A stretch of DNA of 64,000 nt, taken from positions 310,001-374,000 of the forward strand of contig NZ_BNCM01000002.1 of assembly GCF_014656475.1 (NCBI RefSeq), given 5' to 3'. Within the stretch, counting starts at the first letter, position 1. Each line of letters starts with the position of its first letter. The position numbers were made by a program, and so were the translations under genes. The notes beneath the pieces were generated by a model, which was not told the DNA's origin, did not search any database, and saw only the letters and a program-made list of their open reading frames with translations. Positions 9,114 through 17,648 of this stretch are shown piece after piece. The stretch comes from Sinomonas cellulolyticus (GTDB lineage Bacteria > Actinomycetota > Actinomycetes > Actinomycetales > Micrococcaceae).

Positions 9114-9647
9114 TCAGCGGCGCAGCCACTCCGCAGCCTCGCGTGCGATCTGCTCCGGGCGCTCGGCGATGTCGAAGGCGACGCCGCGCTCGTCCGGCTC
9201 GAGTTCCTCGAGGGTCTCCAACTGGGAATCGAGGAGCGAGAGCGGCATGAAGTGGCCGGGGCGAGCTGCCATTCGCTCGGCGAGCAACTCGCGGCTCCCG
9301 TGCATGTGCACGAAGACGGCGTCCGGCGCGGCGTCTCGGATGATGTCCCGGTAGGAGCGCTTGAGGGCGCTGCAGCCGATGACCATGGTGCCCGGCGCCG
9401 CCGCCAGCCGGGCGCCGATCTCGCGCAGCCACGGCTCCCGGTCGTCGTCGTCGAGCGGGATGCCCGCAGCCATCTTCTCGACATTGGCCCGCGGGTGGAG
9501 GTCATCGCCGTCGAGGAATTCCCCGCCCAGCTCGCGGGCCAGGAGCGCGCCGACGGTGCTCTTGCCGGAGCCGGAGACGCCCATGGCGATCACGTGGAAG
9601 GTACGGGCGCCGCCCTCAGCCGCGTCGCCCTCGGCCGGCCCGCTCAC
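9114..9647 (-). CDS. gntK: Gluconokinase, GntK type
   Basis: This kinase phosphorylates gluconate to 6-phosphogluconate with ATP. It is 177 residues with the P-loop GVSGSGKST at 23-31, and the family motifs [18 protein letters not shown] and [13 protein letters not shown] are all present. It starts at GTG 9647, overlapping the stop of the upstream manD remnant as GTGA. Its translation is therefore probably coupled to that remnant. The gene looks intact even though neighbouring sugar-acid genes are decayed. Confidence 0.92.
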   Translation of the reverse strand: MSGPAEGDAAEGGARTFHVIAMGVSGSGKSTVGALLARELGGEFLDGDDLHPRANVEKMAAGIPLDDDDREPWLREIGARLAAAPGTMVIGCSALKRSYRDIIRDAAPDAVFVHMHGSRELLAERMAARPGHFMPLSLLDSQLETLEELEPDERGVAFDIAERPEQIAREAAEWLRR

Positions 9648-9904
9648 CAGTCGTGCACCGTGCCGTCGATGAGGCGGTTGTACGGCAGGTACGCCTGCTG
9701 GTACGGGAAGGAGTTCGCGGCCTCCTCGTTGAACTCGACGCCGAGTCCGGGCTGGTCGCCCGGGTGGAGATAGTCGGGCGTGTCCTCCTCGTGGGGGAGC
9801 GTCGCATCACCGATGCCCACAATCCCCTCGTCGGTGGTGACCTTGAGGGTCATGAAGTTGCGGACCGGGCTCGTCACGAAGACTTCAGCCGAGACGATCT
9901 TCAT
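9644..9904 (-). pseudogene. manD: D-mannonate dehydratase remnant: N- and C-termini fused by an in-frame deletion
   Basis: This 86-codon frame starts [20 protein letters not shown], the typical N-terminus of enolase-superfamily mannonate dehydratases. It ends with the typical C-terminus ([18 protein letters not shown], then [16 protein letters not shown]). Members are about 400 residues, so some 310-320 central residues, including the whole catalytic barrel, are missing; the junction is near residues 36-40. It cannot be an active enzyme. It keeps a good ribosome site (AAGGAAG) and ends inside the gntK start codon, so it may survive as a leader that couples translation to gntK. Confidence 0.82.
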
Positions 9905-10056
9905 CGTCGCTTCCTTTCATGCAAGACGCCGCCGTCCGAGCCGAGCGCCGGAGGATAGGAGCTGTGTTCCACACTAGTAGGGCCGCGTCACTCCCCGGCG
10001 AGCGCCCCCCGGGGGGAGGGGCGGCACCTCGTCCTTCTGCGGATCCTGGAGGTCCT

Positions 10057-10194
10057 TCCCGGGATCAGGACGGGCACCCCGCGGCCGCTAGCGTACGCCA
10101 CGGACTCGCTCACGCCAGGTGTCACGATGAACGTGGCTCCGGCAGCCACCACCGCGTCGACGTCCCCGAGTGTGGGGCTGTCGAGAATGCTCAT
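10057..10194 (-). pseudogene. Fragment of a KDPG/KDPGal-type aldolase
   Basis: The frame downstream of dgoD contains [18 protein letters not shown] followed by a stretch ending GVPVLIPG. This matches the central part of 2-keto-3-deoxy-6-phospho-sugar-acid aldolases (Eda/DgoA), where GARFIVTPG precedes GVPVLPG. The N-terminal catalytic part and everything after GVPVLIPG are absent. Just after it another frame reads [19 protein letters not shown] to a TAG near 9974, with good codon bias, possibly the tail of another lost gene. It lies between the manD remnant and dgoD. Confidence 0.65.
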
Positions 10195-10219
10195 CGCTGC
10201 CTGCGCACCGGGCAGCCGC

Positions 10220-11365
10220 TCACCATTCTGCGAAGGACCCGTCGTCGTGACGCCAGATGGGTCCGCGCCAGGCGTGTCCCCGGCGGTCTGCGTCCCGGAC
10301 CGCAGCCTCATCCACCTCGATTCCGAGGCCCGGGCCGGTGAGCCGTTCGATGGATCCGTCGACGAAGGCGAGGGGCCGGGTGTCCACCACATAGTCCAGC
10401 ACGTCGGCGCCCCGGTTGTAGTGGATGCCGATGCTCTGCTCCTGGATCAAGTGATTCGGGGTCGCGAAGCCCACCTGGAGGCATGCTGCGAGGGCGATCG
10501 GCCCGAGGGGACAATGCGGTGCGAGCTGGACGTCGAACGTCTCGGCGAGCGCGGCGATCTTCCGGACTTCGGTGATGCCCCCGGCATGGCTGAGGTCCGG
10601 CTGGGCCACGGCGATGCCGGCCTGCAGGACCGGGAGGAACTCCTGTCGGGAGTAGAGCCGCTCGCCGGTGGCGATGGGTATCGCCGTCGACTCGGCGATG
10701 CGCCCGATCAGGTGCGAGTTCTCGGGCACTACCGGCTCTTCGAGGAAGAACGGGTGCAGGTCAGCCAGCAGCGAGGCGGCACGCCGGGCCGTCGCGAGGG
10801 TGAACCGGCCGTGGAAGTCCACCGCGACGTCGCGCTCGGGTCCCAGGACCTCGCGGGCCGCCGCGACCCGCCGCACCACGCCGTCGAGCTCGGCAGCACT
10901 GCCGTTGGCGGACATCCGGCCCGAGGCATTCATCTTCACGGCGGTGAGGCCTGCCTCGACCTGGGCGGCGATCGCCTCGGCCACCTCGTCCGGCTCGTCC
11001 CCGCCCACCCAGCCGTAGACCCGGATGCGCTCGCGCACCGGGCCGCCGAGCAGCTGGTGGACCGGGGCACCGAAGTGCCTGCCGGCGATGTCCCACAGCG
11101 CCTGGTCGAGCCCTGCCACGGCGCTGCCGAGGATCGGGCCGCCACGGTAGAACGAGCCCTTGGTCATCACCTGCCAGTGGTCCTCGATCCGCAGCGGGTC
11201 CTGGCCGATGAGGAGTTCGGCGAGCTGGTCCACGGCCGTGCGGACAGTCTCGGAGCGGCCCTCGCAGGTGGCCTCGCCCCAGCCGACGACTCCCGCGTCC
11301 GTCTCGACACGCACGAAGAGCCAGCGCGGCGGCACGAGGAAGGTCTCGATGCGTGCGATCTTCAT
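10220..11365 (-). CDS. dgoD: Enolase-superfamily sugar-acid dehydratase, galactonate dehydratase-like
   Basis: The product has 381 residues, the full length of D-galactonate dehydratases. The metal and catalytic residues of the DgoD group appear in order: KMNASG, DFHGRF (Asp and His), [13 protein letters not shown] and PHCPLG (His). It would convert an aldonate, probably galactonate, to the 2-keto-3-deoxy acid in the cytoplasm. The start is ATG at 11365; the longer open frame antisense to nadE is a shadow. The partner kinase and aldolase are missing or fragmentary here, so pathway function is doubtful unless they lie elsewhere. Confidence 0.88.
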   Translation of the reverse strand: MKIARIETFLVPPRWLFVRVETDAGVVGWGEATCEGRSETVRTAVDQLAELLIGQDPLRIEDHWQVMTKGSFYRGGPILGSAVAGLDQALWDIAGRHFGAPVHQLLGGPVRERIRVYGWVGGDEPDEVAEAIAAQVEAGLTAVKMNASGRMSANGSAAELDGVVRRVAAAREVLGPERDVAVDFHGRFTLATARRAASLLADLHPFFLEEPVVPENSHLIGRIAESTAIPIATGERLYSRQEFLPVLQAGIAVAQPDLSHAGGITEVRKIAALAETFDVQLAPHCPLGPIALAACLQVGFATPNHLIQEQSIGIHYNRGADVLDYVVDTRPLAFVDGSIERLTGPGLGIEVDEAAVRDADRRGHAWRGPIWRHDDGSFAEW

Positions 11366-11383
11366 GGCCAGTACGCTATCCCC
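11366..11383. promoter_or_regulatory. 18-bp divergent start region between dgoD and nadE
   Basis: Only 18 bases separate the two divergent ATG codons, with no room for Shine-Dalgarno sites on either side. The sequence holds -10-like hexamers on both strands (TACGCT on plus, TAGCGT on minus), so both mRNAs may be leaderless. Matching -35 elements are not clear. Confidence 0.35.
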
Positions 11384-12229
11384 ATGCGCGAACTCCAGGC
11401 GAAGATCATCGAGGAGATGGGCGTCAAGCCCGAGATCGACCCGGCGGCTGAGGTTGAGGCCCGCGTCGGCTTCCTCAAGGACTATCTGCGCGCAACCGGA
11501 TCCAAGGGGTTCGTCCTGGGCATCAGCGGTGGCCTCGACTCCTCGCTGGCAGGGCGCCTGGCCCAGCTCGCCGTCGAAGACCTGGAACAGGAAGGCATCG
11601 AAGCGGACTTCATCGCCGTCCGGCTTCCCCACGGCGTCCAGCACGACGAGGAGGACGCCCAGGCCGCCCTGAACTTCATCCAGCCGAAGTCGCAGCGAAC
11701 GTTCAACATCAAGGCCGCTGTGGACGGCTTCGAGTCGGAATACGAGCACTCGTCCGACGACGAGCTCAGCGACTTCGTCCGCGGCAACACCAAGGCCCGG
11801 GCTCGCATGGCGGCCCAGTACATGATCGCCGGCGAGCGCAACCTGCTCGTGATCGGCACGGACCACGGCGCCGAGTCCGTGACCGGCTTCTTCACGAAGT
11901 ACGGCGACGGCGGCGCGGACATCCTCCCGCTCTTCGGGCTCGACAAGCGCCAGAACCGGGCACTGCTGCAGCATCTCGGCGCCCCCGAGAAAGTGTGGCA
12001 GAAGATCCCGACCGCCGATCTCCTCGATCTCCAGCCGGGCCGCACCGACGAGCATGAGCTCGGCATCACCTACAACGACATCGACGACTACCTCGAGGGC
12101 CGGGATGTCTCGGACGAGGTCGCAGAGTCGATCGAGCGCCGGTACCTCATGACGCGCCACAAGCGCGCCACTCCCGTGACGATGTTCGACACCTGGTGGC
12201 GCGAACAGGCCACGAGCTGGTCCAAGTAG
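11384..12229 (+). CDS. nadE: Ammonia-dependent NAD synthetase
   Basis: This enzyme performs the last step of NAD synthesis: ATP-dependent amidation of deamido-NAD with ammonia. It is 281 residues, the size of single-domain NadE without a glutaminase domain. The ATP pyrophosphatase loop SGGLDSS is at 48-54, and [20 protein letters not shown] is the family signature. The start is the ATG at 11384. A hairpin follows it. Confidence 0.95.
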   Translation: MRELQAKIIEEMGVKPEIDPAAEVEARVGFLKDYLRATGSKGFVLGISGGLDSSLAGRLAQLAVEDLEQEGIEADFIAVRLPHGVQHDEEDAQAALNFIQPKSQRTFNIKAAVDGFESEYEHSSDDELSDFVRGNTKARARMAAQYMIAGERNLLVIGTDHGAESVTGFFTKYGDGGADILPLFGLDKRQNRALLQHLGAPEKVWQKIPTADLLDLQPGRTDEHELGITYNDIDDYLEGRDVSDEVAESIERRYLMTRHKRATPVTMFDTWWREQATSWSK

Positions 12230-12253
12230 CGGACGCTGCCCCTCCGGATGGCG

Positions 12254-12284
12254 GCGAGTCGGTACCCCCACGGTGCCGACTCGC
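12254..12284 (+). terminator. Hairpin after nadE
   Basis: GCGAGTCGG at 12254-12262 pairs with CCGACTCGC at 12276-12284, with partial pairing inside the loop. It lies between the nadE stop and the exonuclease III start. There is no T-run, as is common in this group. Confidence 0.6.
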
Positions 12285-12308
12285 GGCGCGGTTGGTAGCG
12301 TGGACGCC

Positions 12309-13121
12309 GTGAAGCTTGCTACCTGGAACGTGAACTCCCTCCGTGCCCGCGCCGACCGCGTGGAGAGCTGGCTCCTGCGCAGTGACGTGGACGTGCTGGC
12401 GATCCAGGAGACCAAGTGCAGGGACGAGAACTTCCCCTGGGAGCTCTTCGAGCGCAACGGATACGAGGTGGCACACTTCGGCGTGAGCCAGTGGAACGGC
12501 GTGGCGATCGCTTCCCGGGTGGGGCTCGAGGACGTCGAGCGGACCTTCCCCGACCAGCCCTCATTCGGCAAGAACGGCGAAAACACGGCGCAGGAGGCCC
12601 GCGCGATCGGCGCAACGTGCGCGGGCGTGCGTGTGTGGAGCCTCTACGTCCCGAACGGTCGGGCACTCAATGACGAGCACATGCCGTACAAACTCGAATG
12701 GCTCAAGGTCCTCTCCGGCCATGCAGCTGAGTGGGTCCGCGAGGACCCCAGTGCCCAGATCGCGCTCGTCGGCGACTGGAACATCGCACCGCGCGACGAG
12801 GATGTCTGGGACATCGACTACTTCCGCAACGGGGGGCTGACGCACGTGAGCGAGCCGGAACGGGCAGCGTTCCGCGCGTTCGAAGACGCCGGCTTCGCTG
12901 ATGTGGCGCGTCCCTTCACACCGGGCCCCGGCGTCTACACCTACTGGGACTACACACAGCTCCGCTTCCCCCGCAAGGAGGGCATGCGGATCGACTTCGT
13001 GCTCGGCTCCCCCGCGCTCGCCGCGAGGGTGACCGGGGCGATGATCGACCGCGAGGAGCGCAAGGGCAAGGGTGCCTCCGACCACGCGCCGGTGGTCGTC
13101 GACCTCGCGGACACGCCGTGA
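12309..13121 (+). CDS. xth: Exodeoxyribonuclease III
   Basis: A DNA repair AP endonuclease / 3'-5' exonuclease of the EEP family, 270 residues. The motifs are WNVNSLRAR, IQETK (metal-binding Glu), GDWNIAPRDEDVWD, RIDFVLGS and SDHAPV (catalytic His). The GTG at 12309 begins VKLATWNVNSLRAR, the standard family N-terminus; the open frame upstream is shorter and unsupported. Confidence 0.93.
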   Translation: MKLATWNVNSLRARADRVESWLLRSDVDVLAIQETKCRDENFPWELFERNGYEVAHFGVSQWNGVAIASRVGLEDVERTFPDQPSFGKNGENTAQEARAIGATCAGVRVWSLYVPNGRALNDEHMPYKLEWLKVLSGHAAEWVREDPSAQIALVGDWNIAPRDEDVWDIDYFRNGGLTHVSEPERAAFRAFEDAGFADVARPFTPGPGVYTYWDYTQLRFPRKEGMRIDFVLGSPALAARVTGAMIDREERKGKGASDHAPVVVDLADTP

Positions 13122-13167
13122 CGGCGCCCTTCCGCACAGCGGCCGCGGTCAGCGGAAGCGGCACGGG

Positions 13168-14001
13168 ATGAGCACGCGGCACGGCCGCGCGGGACGCCCC
13201 CTCGCCTCGCAGCTGCGGGTCTACGAGCCGCTCTCGGCCTTCACGGCTGAAGAGCGGGAGCGGGTCAAACGGGGAACGTCAGCCCAGGGGCGGCAGATCC
13301 TCGACGATGCCGAGGCCGAGGATGCCCTCCGGCGCATCATCCGCTCGTCCGCGGACCCGTTCCCCGACGGCCGTGCCGAATTCACCCGCTCCCTCAGCGT
13401 GGAGGGCCACACCCTCTACTGCCCCTCGCAGCTCGTACTGCGCGCTGGGCTCGCCGCAGAGTCGGTGCTCACGACGGCGCCCGCTCCCCTCGCGGCGGTC
13501 CTGTTGCCCGAGAGCGCGCGCGCCAAGCACCAGGAACGCGTGGACCGCCTCGCCGAGGAGTCGGGAACCCCCCGGATCAACACCCGGGAATCACTCTGGG
13601 GCATCCCCTTCAGCTGGTTCGTCCTGTTCCATGAGGGCGACCCGACGGAGGTCGTCGAAGAGGACGACCACATCGTAACGGTGCGGATGACCGCGAGCTG
13701 GGCCAAGGCAATCAGCAGGGCGAGGTTCGCCGTGGCGAACCTCGCCCTGGCCGCTCCCGAGATGAACCTCCTCGACGAGCTCACCACCCTCACTGAGTGG
13801 CTTGAGGAGTTCCACCCCGACGCGATGGTCGAGCTTGACTATGGCGGCGTTGCCGACCGGGTCTTCCCCGACGACTCGCCGAGCGATGTCCTGCTGGGCG
13901 TCGAGTGCCTCGCGGAGGGTGATATGACCGGTGCCGCTGCGGCCTACCGCCGCCTCGCATCCCGGTGGATTCCGATCCGCCAGTTGGCCCGCGCTTCTTG
14001 A
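13168..14001 (+). CDS. Conserved-looking protein of unknown function
   Basis: The product has 277 residues and starts at ATG 13168, with GGAAG upstream. It is soluble, with no signal peptide or membrane segment, and rich in acidic residues (EEDD near the middle, DELTTLTEWLEEFHPDA later). The first ~35 residues are basic. I see no catalytic motif and do not recognise the family. Codon use matches its neighbours. It follows the exonuclease gene on the same strand after 46 bases and converges on the DUF3618 gene. Confidence 0.8.
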   Translation: MSTRHGRAGRPLASQLRVYEPLSAFTAEERERVKRGTSAQGRQILDDAEAEDALRRIIRSSADPFPDGRAEFTRSLSVEGHTLYCPSQLVLRAGLAAESVLTTAPAPLAAVLLPESARAKHQERVDRLAEESGTPRINTRESLWGIPFSWFVLFHEGDPTEVVEEDDHIVTVRMTASWAKAISRARFAVANLALAAPEMNLLDELTTLTEWLEEFHPDAMVELDYGGVADRVFPDDSPSDVLLGVECLAEGDMTGAAAAYRRLASRWIPIRQLARAS

Positions 14002-14025
14002 GGCCTGCCGTCCTGGCACCGCCGG

Positions 14026-14601
14026 TCAGGACCCCTGCACGCGCTGCTGGGCTTCCTGCGCTCTGTCCTGGACGTTCGAGCTCTGGGCCTGTGCCTCGTC
14101 CTTGACGTTGGACGCGCTCTCGGCGGCCGTGTCCTTGACGGACTGGAGTGCGTCCTGGGCAGGCTCCTTCAGGTGCTGGGCAACCTCGGAGCCAGCGTCG
14201 GCGAGCTGCTGCGTGAGTGGCTGCGCCTTCTCCTTGACGTTCTGGGCCAGCTCCTGCTCCTTCTCCGAGGCGGGAATGAGCGAGGCGACCAGCAGCCCGG
14301 CGCCGAAGGCCATCAGGCCGGCGGCCAAGGGGTTGCCGCGGGTCTTGCGCTTCACGGTGTCGCCCGCGTTGCCCACCGCGTCCCCGGCGCCTGCGAGGGC
14401 GTCGCGGGTGCCGCTCGCGGCGTCGTCCGCTGTGCCCATGACGGCGTCCTTGGCATTGGACAGCGCGCCCTTGACCTTCTCGGTCTGGCGATGCGCGATC
14501 TGCGAGGGCGTCACCTTGTCTGCGACGGCGTCCACGTCGGTGCCCAGCCGAGCACGGGTGCGCTCGATGTCGGCCCGGATCTCATCAGGGTTCTGGCTCA
14601 T
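14026..14601 (-). CDS. DUF3618-type membrane-associated protein
   Basis: The product has 191 residues. The N-terminus MSQNPDEIRADIERTRARLG is the DUF3618 signature, which often accompanies Holin-X proteins in actinobacteria. A single hydrophobic segment (NPLAAGLMAFGAGLLVASLIP) lies near the middle, flanked by long Ala/Lys/Glu-rich helical regions that may form coiled coils or LEA-like helices. The role is unknown, possibly envelope stress. It overlaps the Holin-X gene by ATGA and is the last gene of a three-gene operon. Confidence 0.85.
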   Translation of the reverse strand: MSQNPDEIRADIERTRARLGTDVDAVADKVTPSQIAHRQTEKVKGALSNAKDAVMGTADDAASGTRDALAGAGDAVGNAGDTVKRKTRGNPLAAGLMAFGAGLLVASLIPASEKEQELAQNVKEKAQPLTQQLADAGSEVAQHLKEPAQDALQSVKDTAAESASNVKDEAQAQSSNVQDRAQEAQQRVQGS

Positions 14602-15083
14602 CGTGTCTCCTCATGTGGCTTGAGCGTGGGGGGTATCTCGCGGAGCGTTTCCGCCGTCTGCGGCATGCCCCTCATCGACTCGATCTGCTTCTTGGCCTGG
14701 ACGGCAAGGATGGCACCGATGATCGCCCAGATGACGGCGAGGATCACGGCAGACCATCCGAGGCCGACGAGATAGGTGCCGAGTGCCCACCATAGGGCGA
14801 GCGAGAGGAACAGCAGCACGAAATGTCCCGCAATTCCGGCTCCGGCGTACATCCCGGCGCCCTTGCCCACGCGCTTGCCCGACTCCCGGACCTCAGCCTT
14901 GGCGAGCTCGACTTCCTTGCGCATGAGGGCCGAGAGATCGGCCATCACATCCCCGACGAGGTCGCCGAGGGACTGCGTGGCGGCCTTCTCCTCAGCGATC
15001 TGTTCGCTCCCGAGCGGCCTGGGGACCTCGCCGGGCAGCGTAGCCCCGTTCGGGGCCTGTTCGTATCCCGCTGAATGGCTCAT
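14598..15083 (-). CDS. Actinobacterial Holin-X / DUF1469-type membrane protein
   Basis: The product has 161 residues. A cytoplasmic amphipathic N-terminal half (LGDLVGDVMADLSALMRKEVELAKAEV) is followed by two closely spaced membrane segments. That is the usual layout of the Holin-X (DUF1469) family, which despite its name is not from phage. The function is not established. It sits between the repeat-tail protein and the DUF3618 protein, with ATGA-type overlaps on both sides, so the three are very likely co-translated. Confidence 0.85.
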   Translation of the reverse strand: MSHSAGYEQAPNGATLPGEVPRPLGSEQIAEEKAATQSLGDLVGDVMADLSALMRKEVELAKAEVRESGKRVGKGAGMYAGAGIAGHFVLLFLSLALWWALGTYLVGLGWSAVILAVIWAIIGAILAVQAKKQIESMRGMPQTAETLREIPPTLKPHEETR

Positions 15084-16183
15084 CGTGATTCATCCCTCCC
15101 TCCGGGGCGACGGTCCGGCAGGTCGGGGGCATCTTCGGGGTCCAGCGACTCGGTGCCCGGACCATACGACCCGGTGTCAGCGAGGTTCCCCCCGGCGCCC
15201 GTCCCGTACTGGCCAGTCTCGGCATACTCGCCGGTGCCAGCGACGTGCTCTCCCGTGCCCGTACCGTACTGGCCAGCCCCGGCGGCATACTCGTCGGCAC
15301 CTGTCCCATACTGGCCCGTGCCTGCGACGTGCTCTCCAGCGCCGGTCCCGTACTGGCCAGCCCCGGCGGCATACTCACCGGTGCCGGACCCGTACTCGCC
15401 CGTCCCGGCGGCGTACTCGGCGGGTGCCTGCGGGTAGTCACTGCCGTAGGCAGCGCCGTCCCTGTAGGCGCGGCCCTCACCATCCACCGGCGCGGGCGCC
15501 AAGCCCTGCTCCGTGTATGGTTCCCCGGTGCCGGTGTAGGCCGGCTCCTGAGCCGTGTAGCCAGTGCCGGGGCCCGGGTAGGCGGTGCCGGTCCCGAGGC
15601 CGGGCTCCTGGGTGACAGCGCCCGAGGAATCAGTGGAAGCGAGCGGCCTTCCGGACCCGGACGACTGAGCGGAGTCCCGCGCCTCGTCGGCGAGCGACCT
15701 GGTCAGGCGGCCGACGAGGAGGCCCGCCCCCGCCGCGATGGCGAGGAAGGCGCCCGGGCGGCGTCGGGCGTAGGACTTGACCTCGTTCAGGACCGAGCCC
15801 GGGTCACGCCGGTCAAGCCAGTCAGCGAAGCCGCCGGCCTTCTCAGCGGCCTGACGGACCAGGTCCGTCCCCATGCCCTGCTGGTCAGTGTTGGACGCCA
15901 TCGAGCTGAGCTGGCGGTGGATGGAGCGGAGACCGTCCGCGGCGCGCGCCTGCTGCTGCGACGCCTGGTCCATGAGCTCCTGGCGCCCTTGGCGCATCAG
16001 GTCCTTCGCCTGGTAGGTGGCTTCCTGAGCCACGTTGGAGGCCTCCTGCTTGGCGACCCCGCCGACGGCTCCAGCGGAGGAGGCGGTCTGATCGGCCACC
16101 CCGCGGGCCTCGTGTTTGGCTGTGTCGGCCGTGGACTGCGACTGGTCAGGCCAGCCTTGGCCGGTGGACATCGGTTCAGTCAT
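15080..16183 (-). CDS. Membrane-associated protein with a heptapeptide-repeat tail
   Basis: The product has 367 residues in three parts. Residues 1-110 are Gln/Ala-rich and predicted helical. A single hydrophobic segment (PGAFLAIAAGAGLLVGRLTR) lies near 145-165. A long tail rich in Gly, Tyr, Thr and Glu follows. Residues ~256-340 consist of about twelve 7-residue units of the type (E/Q)Y(A/G)xGxG, a low-complexity, probably disordered chain. The family of the first half resembles proteins that accompany Holin-X and DUF3618. It is the first gene of that operon. The tail's job is unknown; it may be an extracellular spacer or a phase-separating segment. Confidence 0.82.
   Translation of the reverse strand: MTEPMSTGQGWPDQSQSTADTAKHEARGVADQTASSAGAVGGVAKQEASNVAQEATYQAKDLMRQGRQELMDQASQQQARAADGLRSIHRQLSSMASNTDQQGMGTDLVRQAAEKAGGFADWLDRRDPGSVLNEVKSYARRRPGAFLAIAAGAGLLVGRLTRSLADEARDSAQSSGSGRPLASTDSSGAVTQEPGLGTGTAYPGPGTGYTAQEPAYTGTGEPYTEQGLAPAPVDGEGRAYRDGAAYGSDYPQAPAEYAAGTGEYGSGTGEYAAGAGQYGTGAGEHVAGTGQYGTGADEYAAGAGQYGTGTGEHVAGTGEYAETGQYGTGAGGNLADTGSYGPGTESLDPEDAPDLPDRRPGGRDESR
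15164..15418. repeat. 21-bp tandem repeat array inside the repeat-tail gene
   Basis: About twelve units of 21 bp encode seven-residue repeats. Groups of four units form a higher-order repeat of about 84 bp that is almost copied once. One unit is only six codons. Because units are whole codons, gain or loss would keep the frame. Confidence 0.85.
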
Positions 16184-16321
16184 GGTGCTTCCTCCCGCAA
16201 TCCGTCGCTGCCGTTCGGCATTGACAGACAGGGCCTTACCCCACGGATGGCGGCTTCACACACCACATGCTGCCCACGGGCCCTACCGCCGGCGGGACCC
16301 CCTGCACCTCAGAAGGAACGC

Positions 16322-17335
16322 TCAGAAGGCTGGGGGCGCAGCGGTAGTCTCCCGCACGATCAGCCGCTGTTCCGCCATTTCGGAGTGGACGGCCCCTGCC
16401 TCGCCAGCCAGCTCTGCGAGGAGCATGCGCGTGCCGCGCCGCGCCTGCGCCGTCGGGTCCTGCCACACGGTGGTCAGTCCGGCTGAAGCTCCGATTTCGT
16501 GACCGTCGATCCCCACCACGGAGAAGTCCTCGGGCACCCGGAGGCCCTGCCGCCGCGCCTCGAAGAGCACGCCCAGCGCCATCTCGTCCGAGGCGCACAC
16601 CATTGCCGTGGGGCGCGGCTCGGGGAGCGCCATGAATCGGCGCATGGCCTCGACGCCGCTCGCTACGGTGAAATTTCCGAAGAACACGGCGTCCGGGCCA
16701 AGCTCGAGACCAGCTTCATGGACGGCGTCGTGGAACCCCTCGACCCGGATCTTGGGGACGGAGAAGTTCAGTTCCAGATCGTCGCTGCCGTGGAGGAGTG
16801 CGATGTGGCGGTGCCCGAGGTGGATGAGGTGCTCGGTGATGGTCTTCGCGGCCCTGTAGTCGTCGATACCCACGGTCGCAATGCCCTCGACCGGGCCACC
16901 GACGACCACGAGCGGCATATCGATCGCGTGGAGGTCTTCGATCTCCTCAGGGTGCAGGTACATGCACAGGAGCAGGAGGGCGTCGATCTGCTTGTGCACC
17001 ATGGCCCGGCTGAACAGCCGCTCTCTGGGCGCGGAGCGGCCGCCCAGATTGAAGAGCGAGAGGTTGTAGCCGCGCCCATGCAGTTCATGGTCGACGCCGG
17101 CAATCGCCTTCCCGAAGAACCACCGGTCCACGTAGGGGGCGAGGACGCCTACGGTGCGCGTCTTGCCTGAGGCAAGCCGCGACGCCGCGGACGAGGGCAC
17201 GTACCCCAGTTCGTTCGCGGTGGCGAGGATCTTGCTGCGCGTGGCCGGGGAGACGCGGGGAAGTCCCCGGAGGGCTCTCGACACCGTGGCGGTCGAGACG
17301 CCGGCGGCTGCCGCAACGTCGTCGATCCCAACCAT
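16322..17335 (-). CDS. LacI-family transcription regulator
   Basis: The product has 337 residues. The N-terminal LacI HTH (IDDVAAAAGVSTATVSRALRG) and hinge LASGKTRTVGVL are followed by a periplasmic-binding-protein fold. It probably represses the adjacent sugar ABC operon and is released by a sugar or sugar phosphate. It lies directly after that operon on the same strand (37-bp gap after the small membrane protein), so it may be co-transcribed. The likely operator is the AAGCGCTT palindrome at 21010-21017. Confidence 0.92.
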   Translation of the reverse strand: MVGIDDVAAAAGVSTATVSRALRGLPRVSPATRSKILATANELGYVPSSAASRLASGKTRTVGVLAPYVDRWFFGKAIAGVDHELHGRGYNLSLFNLGGRSAPRERLFSRAMVHKQIDALLLLCMYLHPEEIEDLHAIDMPLVVVGGPVEGIATVGIDDYRAAKTITEHLIHLGHRHIALLHGSDDLELNFSVPKIRVEGFHDAVHEAGLELGPDAVFFGNFTVASGVEAMRRFMALPEPRPTAMVCASDEMALGVLFEARRQGLRVPEDFSVVGIDGHEIGASAGLTTVWQDPTAQARRGTRMLLAELAGEAGAVHSEMAEQRLIVRETTAAPPAF

Positions 17336-17372
17336 GGTCCTCCCCGATCAGTCGCCGCCCTGCCCCGAGGGC

Positions 17373-17648
17373 TCAGCCCTTGAACTCGTTCTTCTCCCCA
17401 CGCAGGACCTTCCGGCGCAGCGCCCAGAGGCCCGCCATCGCGAGGGCCACGGCCAGCAGGCCGAGCGCCCAGCCGAGCGCGAACTGCCCAGTGACCTCGA
17501 GCCACACCGTGACGGCGAGCAGCACGAGTCCCCAGAACGCCAGGAAGCCCATGAAGATCTCGAACTGCTCGATCACTGCCCGCCGATGCGGGGAGGAGCG
17601 GCGGTAGGCCGCCCCTCCCACGGACATCGGGTCCTTCGGATCGATCAC
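17373..17648 (-). CDS. Small two-helix membrane protein of the sugar ABC operon
   Basis: The product has 91 residues, starting at GTG 17648, which overlaps the permease stop codon as GTGA. A polar N-terminus (VIDPKDPMSVGGAAYRR) is followed by two hydrophobic segments and a basic tail RRKVLRGEKNEFKG. Similar small proteins follow sugar permeases in Micrococcaceae; the function is unknown. Translational coupling suggests a role with the transporter. Confidence 0.75.
   Translation of the reverse strand: MIDPKDPMSVGGAAYRRSSPHRRAVIEQFEIFMGFLAFWGLVLLAVTVWLEVTGQFALGWALGLLAVALAMAGLWALRRKVLRGEKNEFKG

Noticed and set aside
10127..11383. Plus-strand frame upstream of nadE
   Set aside because: It is antisense to dgoD; NadE homology starts at 11384.
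14008..14032. Terminator between the unknown gene and the DUF3618 gene
   Set aside because: Only a six-pair stem (GTCCTG/CAGGAC) with an eleven-base loop was seen, too weak to annotate.
14598..15083. Phage holin as a sign of a prophage
   Set aside because: The protein is of the Holin-X/DUF1469 type found in ordinary actinobacterial operons; no other phage genes are nearby.
15164..15418. Possible CRISPR array
   Set aside because: The repeats are contiguous 21-bp coding units without spacers, and no cas genes are present.
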